Assembly (NCBI GenBank): GCA_918807975.1
Contig: OU964924.1
Location: 16,227,695 to 16,291,694 of the forward strand
From: Aplidium turbinatum
Lineage: Eukaryota > Chordata > Ascidiacea > Aplousobranchia > Polyclinidae
Direction: 5' to 3'
DNA: 64,000 bases
The notes below the pieces were generated by a model. The model saw only the letters and a program-made list of their open reading frames with translations. It was not told the origin of the DNA and made no database searches. Of this stretch, positions 62,199-64,000 are shown piece by piece (the stretch's first letter is position 1; each line of letters opens with the position of its first letter). The position numbers and the translations under genes were made by a program.

Positions 62199-64000
62199 TC
62201 ATAATGCCCCAAAAGGACTTGATGTGTTGCCAATCTAGGGGCCTGATGGGTTGCTTTAATTTTAAACCCAAAAAAAAAAATTAACCCAGATCTCCATTTG
62301 ATTCCCTTCAAATTCTTGAAATTAAATATAAATAAAAAAGCCAATCCGTGTGAAAATACATCTGATCCAGCACTCAGCAGACGATTTTCGATTTTGAGGT
62401 CTAACTCTGTAATCTGTATGTTAGACTGAGACATGCCAGGACTATAGGCTAACCAGTATGTTTAGTCAAATGAAGTGCATAGATCAATGCAGGTAGGTTA
62501 TGGGACCGTTCAAATATTATGTAACGCTATCGAGGGGTAGGGGGGTTTATGAAAAGCGTTACGTTAGCATCACATCGGGGGGGGGGGGAGGGGGTTAAAG
62601 CAAAACGTTATGCAACGCTTACGAGTAGCCTACTGTAGTTTATTTGTGCTTGCTGGTATCGTCGTTTGGATACTAAATTAAGCTGAAATCATATCGAACA
62701 GCACCTATTCAGCACCAAGAAAATCTCCATCAAGTATCAACTACGGTACTGTAATTCCCGTAATTCCATACAGGTTTTAAGTCAGTGGTTCCCAACCTTT
62801 TTGTTGTCACGGACCCTTTTAGACAAATTATTAATTCTGCGGACCCCTACCTAAATTTTGCCTGAAACTCAATTAACATACTATTGACTATTTTAATAAT
62901 TATGCTACTCAACTACTGTAGCCTACTGTGTCATATTGCATTGCGCTGACTCATGCGGCAAATATAAGGTTAAACAGTCGCTCATATAAGAAAATGAATG
63001 AATCGTTCAAGACATGTCAGCAGCATTTGAATATTAAGGTGACCTAAAGTTTATCCAATAAATTTTATCCAATGTTTACTTTTGGGTGCTTTTAGTTTTG
63101 AATAGTTAGCCTATTCAATATAAAAAGTTTTTAGGCTATCATCAAAACAAAATTCTTCACATTCAGATGCTGTAACACAAAACATTCCAACTTCCAAGGA
63201 TATTTCAGATCAACAAACTATTTTCCATAGTTCTGGTTAGAATATAGTTCATGGTACGAGAGATAATGGACATTATATAATATACTAATAACTAATAAAA
63301 AAACTTTTTTTAACAAGTTTAAATAATGTAATGCATGGTAGCAATCCAGATTTTATGGCACTTTAGGCAGAGAGATGGAATGCCATACATTAACCTTTTG
63401 GATAGTAAAGCTGGATCTGGTCTTGAACACATCTCTGCTAAATTTAGTACGTATTTTATTCAAAACATGTTTGTGATCGAATTACTTTGTTTGAGGAAAT
63501 CTAGTGTCATTTTTATACATTGTTGCAAATTACGATTACGTATTGAGACGATTTTGCAACATTATCAGCATGAGTAGTTTAATCGTATTGTTCTTTTGCT
63601 CAATTGCATCATTGTCAGTTCACAATATTTTGTTTTGCTGGTAGGGCATAGGCCCGATTTCGCTTATTCTACAAAATAGAAATAGTAGACTCTTATTGCT
63701 GCAATCGCTTTGTTCATGTTTGAATTAATTTTTTTATTTGCAGTATCTTAACTGAGTACCACTCACTTGTACTAAGTACACCTAGGCCTCACCGTTTGAA
63801 TGTTTTTATAATGCATTTTTTTGGGCTATGCACCAGTGAGCTTTCAGGCACTCTAGGTTGGTGATTTATTGAAATGGATTTTGATAGTTACCCCTTTTCA
63901 TTCACTTAAAGCAATCACTATTGTATAGCCTGAAGTTTTAGTGGAAAATACCTAAATTATCATTTCACTTTCGTTATTGCTTTTAATTGCCACGAGCGGC
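62199..64000. other. Right edge of window: hAT left end, no exon
   Basis: At about 62503-62640 GTAACGC words face each other around G-rich runs, suggesting a MITE. At 62783 a hAT left end reads CAGTGGTTCCCAACCTTTTT with CGGACCC words like the element at 38094, but no right end is seen. No further GALNS exon is recognisable. An 80-codon frame at 63335 has no known domain. Confidence 0.5.

Noticed and set aside
57273-64000. Further GALNS exons
   Set aside because: I looked for the expected G-S-N-G-P-F-L-C-G-K and E-G-G-M-R-E-P coding in all + frames and saw none; they should lie beyond the window.

Overview
The window is animal (metazoan) nuclear DNA: one intron-rich host gene on the + strand, almost buried in transposable elements. 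There are no operons or prokaryotic features. The phylum cannot be fixed from the sequence; very short introns (67 and 189 nt) beside very long ones, and a load of hAT, piggyBac, P/THAP, Mutator-like, mariner, LINE and Gypsy remains, suit an invertebrate or basal chordate. I see no other host gene.

Host gene: the first eight coding exons of an N-acetylgalactosamine-6-sulfatase (GALNS) lie between 11543 and 48727. Every junction has GT/AG ends, the phases agree, and the exons read as about 290 continuous residues: signal peptide, sulfatase signature C-S-P-S-R, metal and sulfate ligands, and the S-D-N-G motif. The C-terminal 40 percent is not in the window; intron 8 runs off the right edge.

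Layout. 1-3415: a decayed THAP/P-type transposon and a small palindromic element with hammerhead-like cores. 3416-11413: an 8 kb element with inverted arms made of about 205 bp tandem repeats, enclosing a PHD-finger gene; it ends just before GALNS exon 1. Intron 1: a palindrome with tRNA-Met-like modules and a piggyBac relic. Intron 3 (17.5 kb): a palindromic element, a nest of elements up to four deep (17432-27377) containing a nearly intact 3.1 kb DNA transposon, a broken Gypsy fossil, and a LINE split by another insertion. Introns 4-6: seven hAT-type elements or ends, a Jockey-like LINE, and a composite holding a piggyBac relic. Intron 8: an 8.3 kb nested hAT complex with an inverted satellite array and a THAP plus P2X7-like zinc-domain relic, then a Mutator-like derivative, a mariner fragment and, at 61714-62198, a tandem pair of hammerhead ribozymes resembling a metazoan retrozyme.

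Most element limits rest on matching target-site duplications (TSDs) read directly on both sides, which also gives the order of insertion. The least familiar components are (a) full-length palindromic elements with 4 bp TSDs, (b) a CAGGCC-ended family with 5-6 bp TSDs, (c) a family whose ends are short ATTCGGC repeats, with 8-9 bp TSDs, and (d) the hammerhead-bearing repeats.
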